Origin: Ignavibacteriota bacterium
GTDB lineage: Bacteria; Bacteroidota; Ignavibacteria; UBA10030; SZUA-254
NCBI GenBank assembly: GCA_025358305.1
Contig: JANYJZ010000032.1
Span: 82,418-146,417, forward strand
DNA: 64,000 nucleotides
Reading direction: 5' to 3'
Each line of letters starts with the position of its first letter. Position 1 is the stretch's first letter. Under the pieces are notes generated by a model, which saw only the letters and a program-made list of their open reading frames with translations, had not been told where the DNA came from and did not search any database. Shown here in pieces: positions 1-7,943 of this stretch. The position numbers and the translations under genes are program-made.

Positions 1-1155
1 TCGCAAAGCCCTGTGCATGGATCGATCGAACTCGTTGAAAGCATACCGGTCGAGACCGTGCTCGACAACCCGGAGATAGCGAACACGCCGGAGGTCTGGC
101 ACGGCATGATCGCCTCGGCGAAGACCTCGCTCGACATCGAGGAGTTCTACATTTCGGACAAACCGGGCGAACCCTTGGAGGCGATCCTCGCGGAGATCGT
201 CAAGGCGGGCGAGCGCGGCGTGAGCGTCCGGATCCTCGCCGACTCGAGGATGTTCAAGACCTACCCTGAGAGCGTCACGCGCCTCGGAACGTTGAAGAAC
301 ATCGAGTCGCGCACCATCGATTACGGCAAGCTCGCCGGCGGCATCCAGCATGCAAAGTACTTCATCGTGGACGGCAAGGAGATTTTCCTCGGGAGCCAGA
401 ATTTCGACTGGCGCTCCCTGAAGCATATCCACGAGCTCGGGCTCCGCATACGGAGCGAGGAGCTCGTCGGCCCGTACCGCGACATCTTCAACCTCGACTG
501 GACGCTCGCCTCGGACCCGAAGGCGCCCGTACCGGCGCGAGTCTACGGCGGGCCCGTGCGCGTTGCGCTTCCCTCGGGCGATACCGTCTCCTTCCGTCCG
601 ACGGCGAGCCCACGGTCGCTTCTGGCCGATTCGACGATGTGGGACGAGACGAACATCGTGGCGCTGATCGACGGCGCGCGAGCTGAGGTCTCCTGCCAGT
701 TCCTCACCTACTCCCCCGCCGGCCGCGACAAGAGCTCCTACGCGGTCCTCGAGGACGCGCTCAAGCGCGCAGCCTCACGCGGCGTCAAGGTCTCGATGAT
801 CGTCGCCGACTGGGGAAAGAACCATCCGACGGTCGACTACCTCGAGACCCTCGCGACAGTCCCGAACATCCAGGTGAAGTTCAGCGAGATCCCGGAGTGG
901 AGCGGCGGATATATCTCCTTCGCTCGGGTCGAGCACTTGAAGTACGTCATCGCGGACGCGGATGCGTTCTGGCTTGGCACGGCGAACGCCGAGAAGAGCT
1001 ATTTCTACAACACCCGGAACGTCGGCGCGGTCATCCGGGGTTCGGCCCTCACGGCGCAGATGCGGAAGATCTTCCTCAAGAGTTGGGACGGGCCGTATAC
1101 GGCCCTCATCACGCCCGCGACGCAGTACAAACCCCGTGATCACGGCGAACATTGA
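1..1155 (+). CDS. Phospholipase D-like protein, 5' end cut by window
   Basis: The frame is open to base 1, so the true start probably lies upstream; the first in-window start is a GTG at 13. Numbered from that GTG, two HxKxxxxD catalytic motifs are visible, H113/K115/D120 (HAKYFIVD) and H308/K310/D315 (HLKYVIAD). Each is followed by the usual G-S/T-x-N segment (GSQNFDWR, GTANAEKS). Two HKD motifs in one chain make the single active site of the PLD superfamily, which acts on phosphodiesters. The substrate cannot be told. No signal peptide is visible, but it would be in the missing N-terminus. The closest relatives by motif context are small secreted or periplasmic PLD-like proteins. Confidence 0.85.
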   Translation, partial: SQSPVHGSIELVESIPVETVLDNPEIANTPEVWHGMIASAKTSLDIEEFYISDKPGEPLEAILAEIVKAGERGVSVRILADSRMFKTYPESVTRLGTLKNIESRTIDYGKLAGGIQHAKYFIVDGKEIFLGSQNFDWRSLKHIHELGLRIRSEELVGPYRDIFNLDWTLASDPKAPVPARVYGGPVRVALPSGDTVSFRPTASPRSLLADSTMWDETNIVALIDGARAEVSCQFLTYSPAGRDKSSYAVLEDALKRAASRGVKVSMIVADWGKNHPTVDYLETLATVPNIQVKFSEIPEWSGGYISFARVEHLKYVIADADAFWLGTANAEKSYFYNTRNVGAVIRGSALTAQMRKIFLKSWDGPYTALITPATQYKPRDHGEH

Positions 1156-1215
1156 CGAAGTGCCACAAGGGCCGTCATCTGACGGCTCCACCCTCATCAC
1201 AAAGGAGCAGCAGCG

Positions 1216-1920
1216 ATGGATGCAAAGGAGATACTCAGGCAGATCGAATCGTTCGGAGACCCACGGATCAAAAAGGTCCTACTGGAGCACGGCGCGAAAG
1301 AGCCGCTCGCCGGCGTGAAGGTCGGCGACCTCAAAAAGATCCAACAACGCGTCAAGGTCAACCACGATATCGCCCTGAAGCTCTTCGAGACCGGCCATTA
1401 CGACGCGATGTATCTTGCAGGTCTCATCGCCGATGACATGCTCATGACGAAGAAGGACCTCGAGCGCTGGTCCCAGACCGCGTACGCAGGTATCGCCGAG
1501 TACACGCTCCCCTGGGTCGCCGCCCAGGGACGCTTCGGGTGGGAAATGGGCCTCGCCTGGACCCTATCGAAGAAGGAGACGGTCGCCTCCGCCGGCTGGA
1601 TGACCCTCTCGTCGGTCGTCGCGATGACGCCCGACGACGCGCTCGACATGAAAGCGCTCACCGCGCTCCTCGCCCGCGCCAAGAAGGAGATCCACAAGGC
1701 GCCGAACCGCATTCGGTCGGCGATGAACGCGTTCCTCATCGCCGTGGGGTGCTATGTCGTGCCGCTCTCAAAGAATGCCGTCGCCGCCGCCCAAGCGATC
1801 GGCGAGGTCTCCGTCGACGTCGGCGGGACGGCGTGCAAGGTCCCTTTTGCGCCCGACTACATCAAGAAGGTCGCCGCCCGCGGATCCCTCGGCAAGAAGC
1901 GCAAGAGCGTCAAGTGCTGA
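1216..1920 (+). CDS. AlkD-family DNA alkylation repair glycosylase
   Basis: This 234-residue, all-helical protein has the length and layout of the AlkD (DNA_alkylation, HEAT-like) family, which excises N3- and N7-alkylated purines. Typical stretches are the N-terminal GVKVGDLKKIQ segment, the central W-rich block around GRFGWEMGLAW, and a lysine-rich C-terminus. An AAGGAG sequence at 1202-1207 sits 8 nt before the ATG. It lies 60 nt after the PLD-like gene and 16 nt before the methyltransferase, so co-transcription is plausible. The family call is firm; the exact lesion spectrum is not known. Confidence 0.85.
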   Translation: MDAKEILRQIESFGDPRIKKVLLEHGAKEPLAGVKVGDLKKIQQRVKVNHDIALKLFETGHYDAMYLAGLIADDMLMTKKDLERWSQTAYAGIAEYTLPWVAAQGRFGWEMGLAWTLSKKETVASAGWMTLSSVVAMTPDDALDMKALTALLARAKKEIHKAPNRIRSAMNAFLIAVGCYVVPLSKNAVAAAQAIGEVSVDVGGTACKVPFAPDYIKKVAARGSLGKKRKSVKC

Positions 1921-1936
1921 CTCGGCGCGCCAAGGC

Positions 1937-2716
1937 ATGAAGGACAACTTCTCGAAACAATCCGGGCTCTACGCGCAGTTTCGGCCGCAATACCCTCGGG
2001 AGCTTGTCGCGTTCCTCTTGTCGCACGTCCCGGGACGCTCTCTGGCGTGGGACTCGGGCACGGGGAACGGCCAGTTCGCCCGCGAACTCGCCCGTGTGTT
2101 CGAGACCGTCTGCGCCACCGACGTGAGCCCGGAACAGATCTCGCACGCTCGGCCTGGGCCCAACATCCGCTACAGCGTCGGTGCGGCCGAAGCGTCGTCG
2201 TTCCCGGACGGCAGCTTCGATCTCGTCTGCGCGGCCCAAGCCGTCCGCTGGTTCGACTTCGGGCGGCTCTACCAGGAGGTCTACCGCGTCCTGAAGCCCT
2301 CAGGGGTCTTCGCGGTGGCGGGCTATTCCCTCTGCACGGTCGGCCAGGAGCTCGATCCAGCGCTCCGTACGTTCTACACAGACGTCGTCGGGCCGTACTG
2401 GGACGCCGAGCGCCATCTCGTCGATGCGCACTACCGCACGATCCCCTTTCCCCTGCGCGAGATACCCTGCCCGGAGTTCGCCGAGCACTTCCAATGGACC
2501 GTCGACGAGTTCATCGGATACGTCCGGACCTGGTCGGCGGTCCAGCACTATGTCGACGCGATGTCCGCCGACCCGACCGAGTCCCTGCGGACGGAACTCG
2601 TACGCACATGGCACCGGAGCGTGAAGCGCGATGTCGCATTCCCGTTCTTCCTCAGGATGGGGACACCCGATGAGCGGCTCCTGGACCGGCATCACGCCGG
2701 GGGAGCGCAGAGTTAA
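1937..2716 (+). CDS. Class I SAM-dependent methyltransferase
   Basis: A 259-residue protein starting at the ATG at 1937; the frame stays open further upstream, but that part lies inside the AlkD gene. Motif I (DSGTGNGQFA, around residues 39-48), an acidic strand-2 end (ATDVSPEQI) and motif IV/post-I (SFPDGSFDLVCAAQAVRWFD) define a Methyltransf_11-type Rossmann fold using S-adenosylmethionine. The substrate is unknown; close family members are usually annotated only as class I methyltransferases. The last 15 residues look unlike the family core. The next gene begins 2 nt after the stop, which suggests coupled translation. Confidence 0.85.
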   Translation: MKDNFSKQSGLYAQFRPQYPRELVAFLLSHVPGRSLAWDSGTGNGQFARELARVFETVCATDVSPEQISHARPGPNIRYSVGAAEASSFPDGSFDLVCAAQAVRWFDFGRLYQEVYRVLKPSGVFAVAGYSLCTVGQELDPALRTFYTDVVGPYWDAERHLVDAHYRTIPFPLREIPCPEFAEHFQWTVDEFIGYVRTWSAVQHYVDAMSADPTESLRTELVRTWHRSVKRDVAFPFFLRMGTPDERLLDRHHAGGAQS

Positions 2717-2718
2717 TT

Positions 2719-3387
2719 ATGGACCCGACGGACCGACCGCGCGTCAAGATCTGCTGCATCAGTTCGGCCGCCGAAGCTCAGGTGGCGATCCGCCACGGCG
2801 CTTCTGCCGTCGGCCTGGTGTCGAGTATGCCGAGCGGCCCGGGGGTCATCGACGACGAACGCATACGGACGATCGCCTCGGGCATGCCGAGCGGGATCTC
2901 CTCCTTCCTCCTGACGAGCCGCCGCACGACGGACTCGATCATCGATCAGATGCGGCTCACCGGGGCGACGACGGTCCAGATTTGCGACACGCTCGACCGA
3001 GGCACCTACGCCGATCTCGCCTTAGCCTTGCCGGGGGTGACGATCGTGCAGGTCGTCCACGTCACCGGCCCAGACTCGGTGGACGAGGCCCTGGCCGTCG
3101 CGGAGCACGTCGACGCGCTTCTCTTGGATTCCGGGAACCCGTCGCTCCCGGTGAAGGAACTCGGCGGTACGGGACGGACGCACGACTGGAGCGTGAGCGC
3201 CGAGATCCGCCGGCGCGCGGCCGTCCCAGTGTACCTCGCCGGGGGCCTCCATTCGGGCAATGTCGGTGAGGCCATCCGGAGAGTCGGGCCGTACGGCCTC
3301 GACGTCTGCAGCGGGGTCCGCACCCGAGGAGCGCTCGATCCGGCGAAACTTGCCTCCTTTTTCCATGAGATCCGTCTCGCGCGCTAA
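2719..3387 (+). CDS. trpF: Phosphoribosylanthranilate isomerase-like (TrpF family) protein
   Basis: A 222-residue TIM-barrel protein. The first strand reads VKICCIS, where TrpF normally has VKICGIT; the catalytic cysteine is kept but the following glycine is replaced by cysteine. The general-acid aspartate is present in LLLDSGN. The phosphate-binding loops are also present: GGTGRTHDW, LAGGLHSGNV and the C-terminal DVCSGV. These support the isomerase that converts N-(5-phosphoribosyl)anthranilate to its ribulosyl form in tryptophan synthesis. No other trp gene is nearby; its neighbours are a methyltransferase and an ECF sigma factor. A TrpF-like enzyme with another substrate remains possible. 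Confidence 0.7.
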   Translation: MDPTDRPRVKICCISSAAEAQVAIRHGASAVGLVSSMPSGPGVIDDERIRTIASGMPSGISSFLLTSRRTTDSIIDQMRLTGATTVQICDTLDRGTYADLALALPGVTIVQVVHVTGPDSVDEALAVAEHVDALLLDSGNPSLPVKELGGTGRTHDWSVSAEIRRRAAVPVYLAGGLHSGNVGEAIRRVGPYGLDVCSGVRTRGALDPAKLASFFHEIRLAR

Positions 3388-3461
3388 ACCCGTGCCGAGA
3401 CACAGAGCGCACCGCTCGCCTCCTCCCGTCAATATCCGCGTTTCTTCCCCCAGGCCGTGTC

Positions 3462-3485
3462 AACCTTTTCACCCCTGCCTCCGTC
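3462..3485 (+). promoter_or_regulatory. Candidate ECF-type promoter of the sigma factor operon
   Basis: AACC (3462-3465) is followed after 16 bp by CGTC (3482-3485), immediately upstream of the ECF sigma gene. ECF sigma factors typically read an AAC-containing -35 and a CGTC-like -10 and often transcribe their own operon. The call is by pattern only. Confidence 0.4.
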
Positions 3486-3510
3486 TTATATGACAGATTC
3501 AGGAGATCTC

Positions 3511-4095
3511 GTGACAGATGAGAAAGAATTGATCCACCGAGCGCAGTCCGGCGATACCGCAGCGTTCCGCGCACTCGTGGAGCGCTCGAGACTCCACGTC
3601 TTCCGCCTCGCCTACGACATGACGGGGAACCGTCACGACGCGGAGGATCTGTCACAGGATGTCTTTGTCAAAGCCTACCGGTCCCTCCACGCCTTCCGCG
3701 GCGATGCGAAATGGAGCACGTGGCTCTACCGGATCACGATGAACGCCTGCCTCGACCACCGCGGGGCGGCATCCCGAAAACCCATGAACACACACGAACC
3801 CTTGAACGACGAGATCTTGCCGAGCCAGGCGCATGCGGGAGAGGTGACCCCCGACCGGGCCGCGGAGTCGCGGATCCTCGGCCGTCACATCGACGCCGCT
3901 CTCGGCCGGCTTTCCAACCGCGAGCGCGCCGTCTTCACCTTGCGGCACTATCACGACCTCCCCCTGAAGGAGATCGCCTCCGCCCTCGAGATCACGGAGG
4001 GGAGCGTCAAGTCGTACCTCTTTCGGGCGTTGGCGCACCTCCAAGAGGACCTCTCGTTCTATCGGAACGATCCCGGAATGGAGCACGCATCATGA
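3511..4095 (+). CDS. ECF subfamily RNA polymerase sigma factor
   Basis: A 194-residue ECF (group 4) sigma factor with region 2 around residues 15-85 (AYDMTGNRHDAEDLSQDVFVKAYRS, then the WSTWLYRITMN block) and region 4 around 125-180 (LSNRERAVFTLRHYHDLPLKEIA and TEGSVKSYLFRA). The GTG at 3511 is chosen because AGGAG at 3501-3505 lies 5 nt upstream. The in-frame ATG at 3490 has no ribosome binding site and would fall about where the candidate promoter starts transcription. The stop overlaps the anti-sigma ATG (ATGA), the usual arrangement for a sigma/anti-sigma pair. It probably directs the operon that continues into the two HEAT-repeat genes. Confidence 0.9.
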   Translation: MTDEKELIHRAQSGDTAAFRALVERSRLHVFRLAYDMTGNRHDAEDLSQDVFVKAYRSLHAFRGDAKWSTWLYRITMNACLDHRGAASRKPMNTHEPLNDEILPSQAHAGEVTPDRAAESRILGRHIDAALGRLSNRERAVFTLRHYHDLPLKEIASALEITEGSVKSYLFRALAHLQEDLSFYRNDPGMEHAS

Positions 4096-4907
4096 CACAC
4101 GAAGAATGCCAGGACAGATTCGCGGAACTCCTCTACGGCGGGCTCGAACCAGACGACGCCGCCGTGTGCCGGGAACACTTGCGGGGCTGCGACGGGTGCG
4201 CGAAGGCCTTCGCGGCACTCGAGTCGACGCGCTCCCTGATGGACCGGCGCGTCCGAGACGAGCCCGGCGAGGCGTACTGGGCGTCGTACTGGTCCCGGAT
4301 CGAATCCCGGATCGGGTCGACCGCACCGAAGAGCGAAGCCGCCTCGCGGAGGCCGACGCCGATCTTCCGCTTGCCCAGCGCGTGGCTGGCCGGCGCGGCG
4401 GCGATCCTCCTCGTCGGGTTCGGGATCTACCTCGGACGGAACATCCTAGGGACCGCACCCTCCCCGGCCGAGGTCGCGCTGCAACCCCCGACCGCATTGC
4501 ATACGAGCGGCGAGGACTCCCTCGCCGCGCGGACCGCGTCGTACCTCGAGCGTTCCAAGGTCCTTCTGCAGGGGATCGTCAATCAGGACGACCTCCAAGG
4601 GACCTTCGGCTCCGTCGAGCGCCAGCGGCGGATCTCGCGCCAGCTCATCGGCGAGGCGCACGTCCTTTCGGCTGCGCTGAAACAGCCGGACCAGCAGCAG
4701 GTCCGGGAGCTCATCGCCGACTTGCAGATCATCCTCCTCCAGCTGGCGAACATCGAGGTGGAGCCCGGCACGCCGGCGATCGAGCTCGTGAAGCAGGGCG
4801 TGGACCATAAGTCCATTCTTCTCAAGATCCGCGTGGAGGAACTCCGGGCGCTCTCGCGCCGGACCTCCACCCAAGCGGCGGCCGACACCGCCAGAACACA
4901 TCTCTAA
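4092..4907 (+). CDS. Membrane zinc-finger anti-sigma factor
   Basis: A 271-residue protein. The N-terminus carries an H29-x3-C33-x2-C36 cluster (HLRGCDGC), the core of zinc-binding anti-sigma domains that hold ECF factors at the membrane. One membrane helix spans roughly residues 97-117. The remaining ~150 residues would lie in the periplasm; they are helical and rich in Q and E, and could act as sensor. Translation is coupled to the sigma gene by an ATGA overlap. The periplasmic part resembles no sensor domain I can name. Its partner is almost certainly the upstream sigma factor. Confidence 0.85.
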   Translation: MTHEECQDRFAELLYGGLEPDDAAVCREHLRGCDGCAKAFAALESTRSLMDRRVRDEPGEAYWASYWSRIESRIGSTAPKSEAASRRPTPIFRLPSAWLAGAAAILLVGFGIYLGRNILGTAPSPAEVALQPPTALHTSGEDSLAARTASYLERSKVLLQGIVNQDDLQGTFGSVERQRRISRQLIGEAHVLSAALKQPDQQQVRELIADLQIILLQLANIEVEPGTPAIELVKQGVDHKSILLKIRVEELRALSRRTSTQAAADTARTHL

Positions 4908-4922
4908 CCCTAAGGAGCGACC

Positions 4923-6506
4923 ATGCAACGACACGCAATGAGATCAGCCGTCATCACCGCCGGAGCCATCCTTCTGCTCTTCGCCGGCGCACTTCGCTCC
5001 CCCCTCGGCGCCCAGGAGAAGGCCTCCGCTGCGTACGAGAAAGCCTACGGATACATCCTCGACGAGCGGTGGACGGACGCCCAAAAGGCGCTCGGCGAGT
5101 TTCTTCGGTCGTACCCGAAGAGCACGTATGCCGATGCCGCACAGTACTGGCACTGCTATACCCGAGAGAAGCTCGGCGAGAGCGCCGAGGAGGTTTACCG
5201 CTGCTTTAAGGAGTTCATCTCCGCCTATCCAAAGAGCAAGTGGGCAGATGACGCAAAGAACAACCTCATCACCCTCGGCACGAAGCTCGCCAAAGAAGGT
5301 AAGCCCGAGTACGCGGCGAGCATCAAGGGGAGCGACAGCGACGAGGATGACGACGTGAAGCTCGCGGCGCTCAACGCTCTCGGCAACATGGGAAGCACCG
5401 AGGCGACCTCGACCCTCGTCCGACTCTACGACCAGACCTCCGACGACCGGATGCGCGAGAAGATCGTCTATATCCTCGCGAACAACGAGTCGGATGATGC
5501 GCTCAAGAAGCTCGCCGAGATCGCCGGAAAGGACCGCGCCCTCCCCGTCCGCAAGGCGGCTATCAACGCCCTGAGCAATCATGGCGGCAAGGAGGCAGAA
5601 TCGGTCCTCATCGATATCCTGAAGAACGGGAAGGACACCGAGATGCGCTCTACGGCGCTCTACGCGCTCGCCAACACGGGCTCCGCATCGAGCATCCCTC
5701 TCCTCGGCGAGATCGCCCGGACGGAGACCGACAAGGGGCTCGCTCAAGCGGCCGCCTACGCGCTCGGCAACATGGAGAACACCCAGTCGACGGATGAACT
5801 CCGGCGCACGCTCAAGGAGGGCCGTCTGAAGGAAGCTCGGGTCGCGGCGATGTACGCGCTCGGTAACCGTGGCGATGCAGCAGCCGTGAGCATCCTGAAG
5901 GAAGCCGCCCTCACTGATGCCTCGGAAGATCTCGGGACGGCCGCCGCGTACTCCCTCGGGAATCTCCACGACGCTCAAGCGATCGAGGCGTTGAAGGAGA
6001 TCGTCGCCAAGAGCGCGTTCCCGAAGACACAGGAAGCCGCGATCTACAGTCTCGGGAACACCGGAGATGCGTCTGCGCGGGAATTCCTGCTCCATACCGC
6101 ACTGACGAGCACCGATGATCGTATCGGCAAAACAGCGCTCTATGCGCTCTGTAACTCTGAAGGGCACGACCGCGCCAAGAACATGCTTGAGATCGTGAAG
6201 AATGCCCGATCGCGGGATGTCCGAAAACAGGCACTCTTTCAGATCGGCAACGGCGAGGACGCGGAAGGGATCCCCATCCTTGGGAAGATCATTCGCGAGG
6301 AGAAGGACCCCGAGATGCTCGTCGGCGCGATCTACGCGCTCGGCGGGACCCAGAATGACGATGCGGTGCCCTTCCTCGTCGAGGCCGCGGGGAAGGACCG
6401 GGACAAGAAGGTCCGGAGCGCCGCGGTGAACGCCCTCGGTCAGATCGGCACGGCAAAGGCCCGCGCGGCCCTCCTGGACATCCTCCAGGGGAAAGGAAAG
6501 GAGTAG
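4923..6506 (+). CDS. Exported TPR plus HEAT-repeat protein
   Basis: A 527-residue protein. A signal peptide with a hydrophobic core occupies about residues 1-30. A tetratricopeptide/YbgF-like segment follows (about 35-120; YILDERWTDAQKALGEFLRS and FISAYPKSKWADDAKNNL). After a short acidic linker come twelve consecutive HEAT/PBS-lyase-type repeats of 31-33 residues, each built on an 'A..ALGN.G....L' core, ending at the C-terminus. AAGGAGC lies just before the ATG. It starts 15 nt after the anti-sigma gene, so it is probably part of the same ECF-controlled operon. Repeats of this type are protein-protein interaction scaffolds; no enzymatic motif is visible. Confidence 0.85.
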   Translation: MQRHAMRSAVITAGAILLLFAGALRSPLGAQEKASAAYEKAYGYILDERWTDAQKALGEFLRSYPKSTYADAAQYWHCYTREKLGESAEEVYRCFKEFISAYPKSKWADDAKNNLITLGTKLAKEGKPEYAASIKGSDSDEDDDVKLAALNALGNMGSTEATSTLVRLYDQTSDDRMREKIVYILANNESDDALKKLAEIAGKDRALPVRKAAINALSNHGGKEAESVLIDILKNGKDTEMRSTALYALANTGSASSIPLLGEIARTETDKGLAQAAAYALGNMENTQSTDELRRTLKEGRLKEARVAAMYALGNRGDAAAVSILKEAALTDASEDLGTAAAYSLGNLHDAQAIEALKEIVAKSAFPKTQEAAIYSLGNTGDASAREFLLHTALTSTDDRIGKTALYALCNSEGHDRAKNMLEIVKNARSRDVRKQALFQIGNGEDAEGIPILGKIIREEKDPEMLVGAIYALGGTQNDDAVPFLVEAAGKDRDKKVRSAAVNALGQIGTAKARAALLDILQGKGKE

Positions 6507-6510
6507 CGCC

Positions 6511-7593
6511 ATGACCCCGAGAACTCTCTTCACCTGGAGCATCCTGATGCTGGTCACGGCCGGATCGGCCTTGGGCGGCCAGGAGGTCATCCGGCAGCCG
6601 CAGAGCGCGGGGGATCTCGCGCACAGGTGGGCGTGGGCCCAGCAAGAGGCCGCGCACCGAGGCGAGAAGCGCTACTGGATCGGTTATTCGATCGTAAAAA
6701 TGATGCCGGAAGGATCGTTCACCGGAACGTTCTACAGCGATGAACGGCGGAACCGCCCCGCGCTGCGCGAGGTCCTCGCCGGCACGAAGGTCGAGGAGAT
6801 CGCCGCCGGCGCCCATGGCTCGCGCCTGGTCCCGAAGGAGGTCGCGTTCCTCTTTTCCATCGAACCTTCGGACGCCGGTGCCGGTAGGGTCCGGGAGGTG
6901 CGCATTTCAAATCTGACGCTTCATGTCGAGCTGGACAGGAAGCCGCTCTTCTGGCTCGAAGGGGCTCCCGACGGCGAGAGCACGGCGCTCCTGTCGAAGG
7001 AATTTGCGGAATCGGACCTGGAGGCGGTGAAGGAAGATATCGTGCAGGGGATCGGAATGCATGAAGAGTCGGCGCTCGCCCTCCCGTTCTTGCGTAGCGT
7101 CATCGCCGGGAACGAACCGAAGGACCTCAGAAGCCGCGCAGCGATGGCGCTCGGCCAGATCCGGAGTGCGGAGTCCCTCGCGCTCCTCGGCGAGGCGGTC
7201 GAACACGACCCTTCCGAGGAGGTCCGGGCACAGGCGGTCGAGGCGATCGGCCAGATGGACAGCGCCTTCGGATTGGAAACGGTGATCCGGTTCGCCCGGG
7301 ACCGCCGGCTTGACGCGGAGACCCGCCGAAAGGCGATCTCTGCGCTCAGCCAGATCGCTTCGGCCAAAGCGGTACGCACGCTCTCGGAGATCACGGAAAA
7401 GGACGAGGACGCGGAGGTCCAGCGCCAAGCGCTCTACGCGCTCGCCCAAACCGAAGGCGGCGGCATCGATGCGATCATCGCGATCGCGAAGACGAATCCG
7501 AACAGGAAGCTCCGGCGCGACGCGATCTACATGCTGGGGGAATCGGACGATCCCCGGGCCTTTGAGACGCTCCTGGCGATCATCCGGGAATAG
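6511..7593 (+). CDS. Exported HEAT-repeat protein
   Basis: A 360-residue protein with an N-terminal signal peptide (about residues 1-22, ending SALGG). A ~150-residue region of unrecognised fold follows. The C-terminal half holds five HEAT/PBS-lyase-type repeats (for example RSRAAMALGQIRSAESLALL and RQALYALAQTEGGGIDAII). The gap from the preceding HEAT-repeat gene is only 4 nt, so the two are co-translated and may form a heteromeric periplasmic scaffold. The N-terminal region contains a GERKYWIGYS-like segment (GEKRYWIGYS) but no recognised domain. Function is unknown beyond the likely link to the ECF system. Confidence 0.8.
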   Translation: MTPRTLFTWSILMLVTAGSALGGQEVIRQPQSAGDLAHRWAWAQQEAAHRGEKRYWIGYSIVKMMPEGSFTGTFYSDERRNRPALREVLAGTKVEEIAAGAHGSRLVPKEVAFLFSIEPSDAGAGRVREVRISNLTLHVELDRKPLFWLEGAPDGESTALLSKEFAESDLEAVKEDIVQGIGMHEESALALPFLRSVIAGNEPKDLRSRAAMALGQIRSAESLALLGEAVEHDPSEEVRAQAVEAIGQMDSAFGLETVIRFARDRRLDAETRRKAISALSQIASAKAVRTLSEITEKDEDAEVQRQALYALAQTEGGGIDAIIAIAKTNPNRKLRRDAIYMLGESDDPRAFETLLAIIRE

Positions 7594-7606
7594 GACCCTT
7601 GGAGGG

Positions 7607-7912
7607 CTACGCTTCTTCCGGGCCGCCGGCGAGGCTCTTGCGGCCGCGGATCATCTGCGTGTAGAAGAACGGCCCCTCGACGAGCGTCAGGAGCATCAGG
7701 GAAGCGGTGTCGCGGTCGAACCAGGTCCCGAACCCCTTTTCATCCATGAAGAGCTTTACGATGACCGTCGAGATCGACCAGCCGACGGAAAAGACAAGGA
7801 GGAGGAACGCGACTGCGAGGAGGCCTTCCTTGATATCCGACTCCTGCCAGCGCTTCGTGTAGAGCGCGGTCGCGGCGATGACATGAAGATAGAAGATGCC
7901 GAGTGTGATCAT
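7607..7912 (-). CDS. Small integral membrane protein of unknown function
   Basis: A 101-residue protein with about three hydrophobic segments (near residues 1-19, 30-53 and 68-90) and a charged C-terminal tail. I recognise no family. It lies 31 nt downstream of the polyprenyl-phosphate sugar transferase gene on the same strand and is the last gene of the clpS-alaS-gmhA operon. The codon use matches its neighbours and the ATG at 7912 is the only good start. A role linked to surface polysaccharide is possible from position only. Confidence 0.6.
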   Translation of the reverse strand: MITLGIFYLHVIAATALYTKRWQESDIKEGLLAVAFLLLVFSVGWSISTVIVKLFMDEKGFGTWFDRDTASLMLLTLVEGPFFYTQMIRGRKSLAGGPEEA

Positions 7913-7943
7913 ACGTCTCCGATCGTGGTGATGGTCGCGCCCG

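Noticed and set aside
1398..1739. Minus-strand 113-codon frame inside the AlkD-type gene
   Set aside because: Antisense shadow without RBS or recognisable domain; the plus-strand product is a clear family member.
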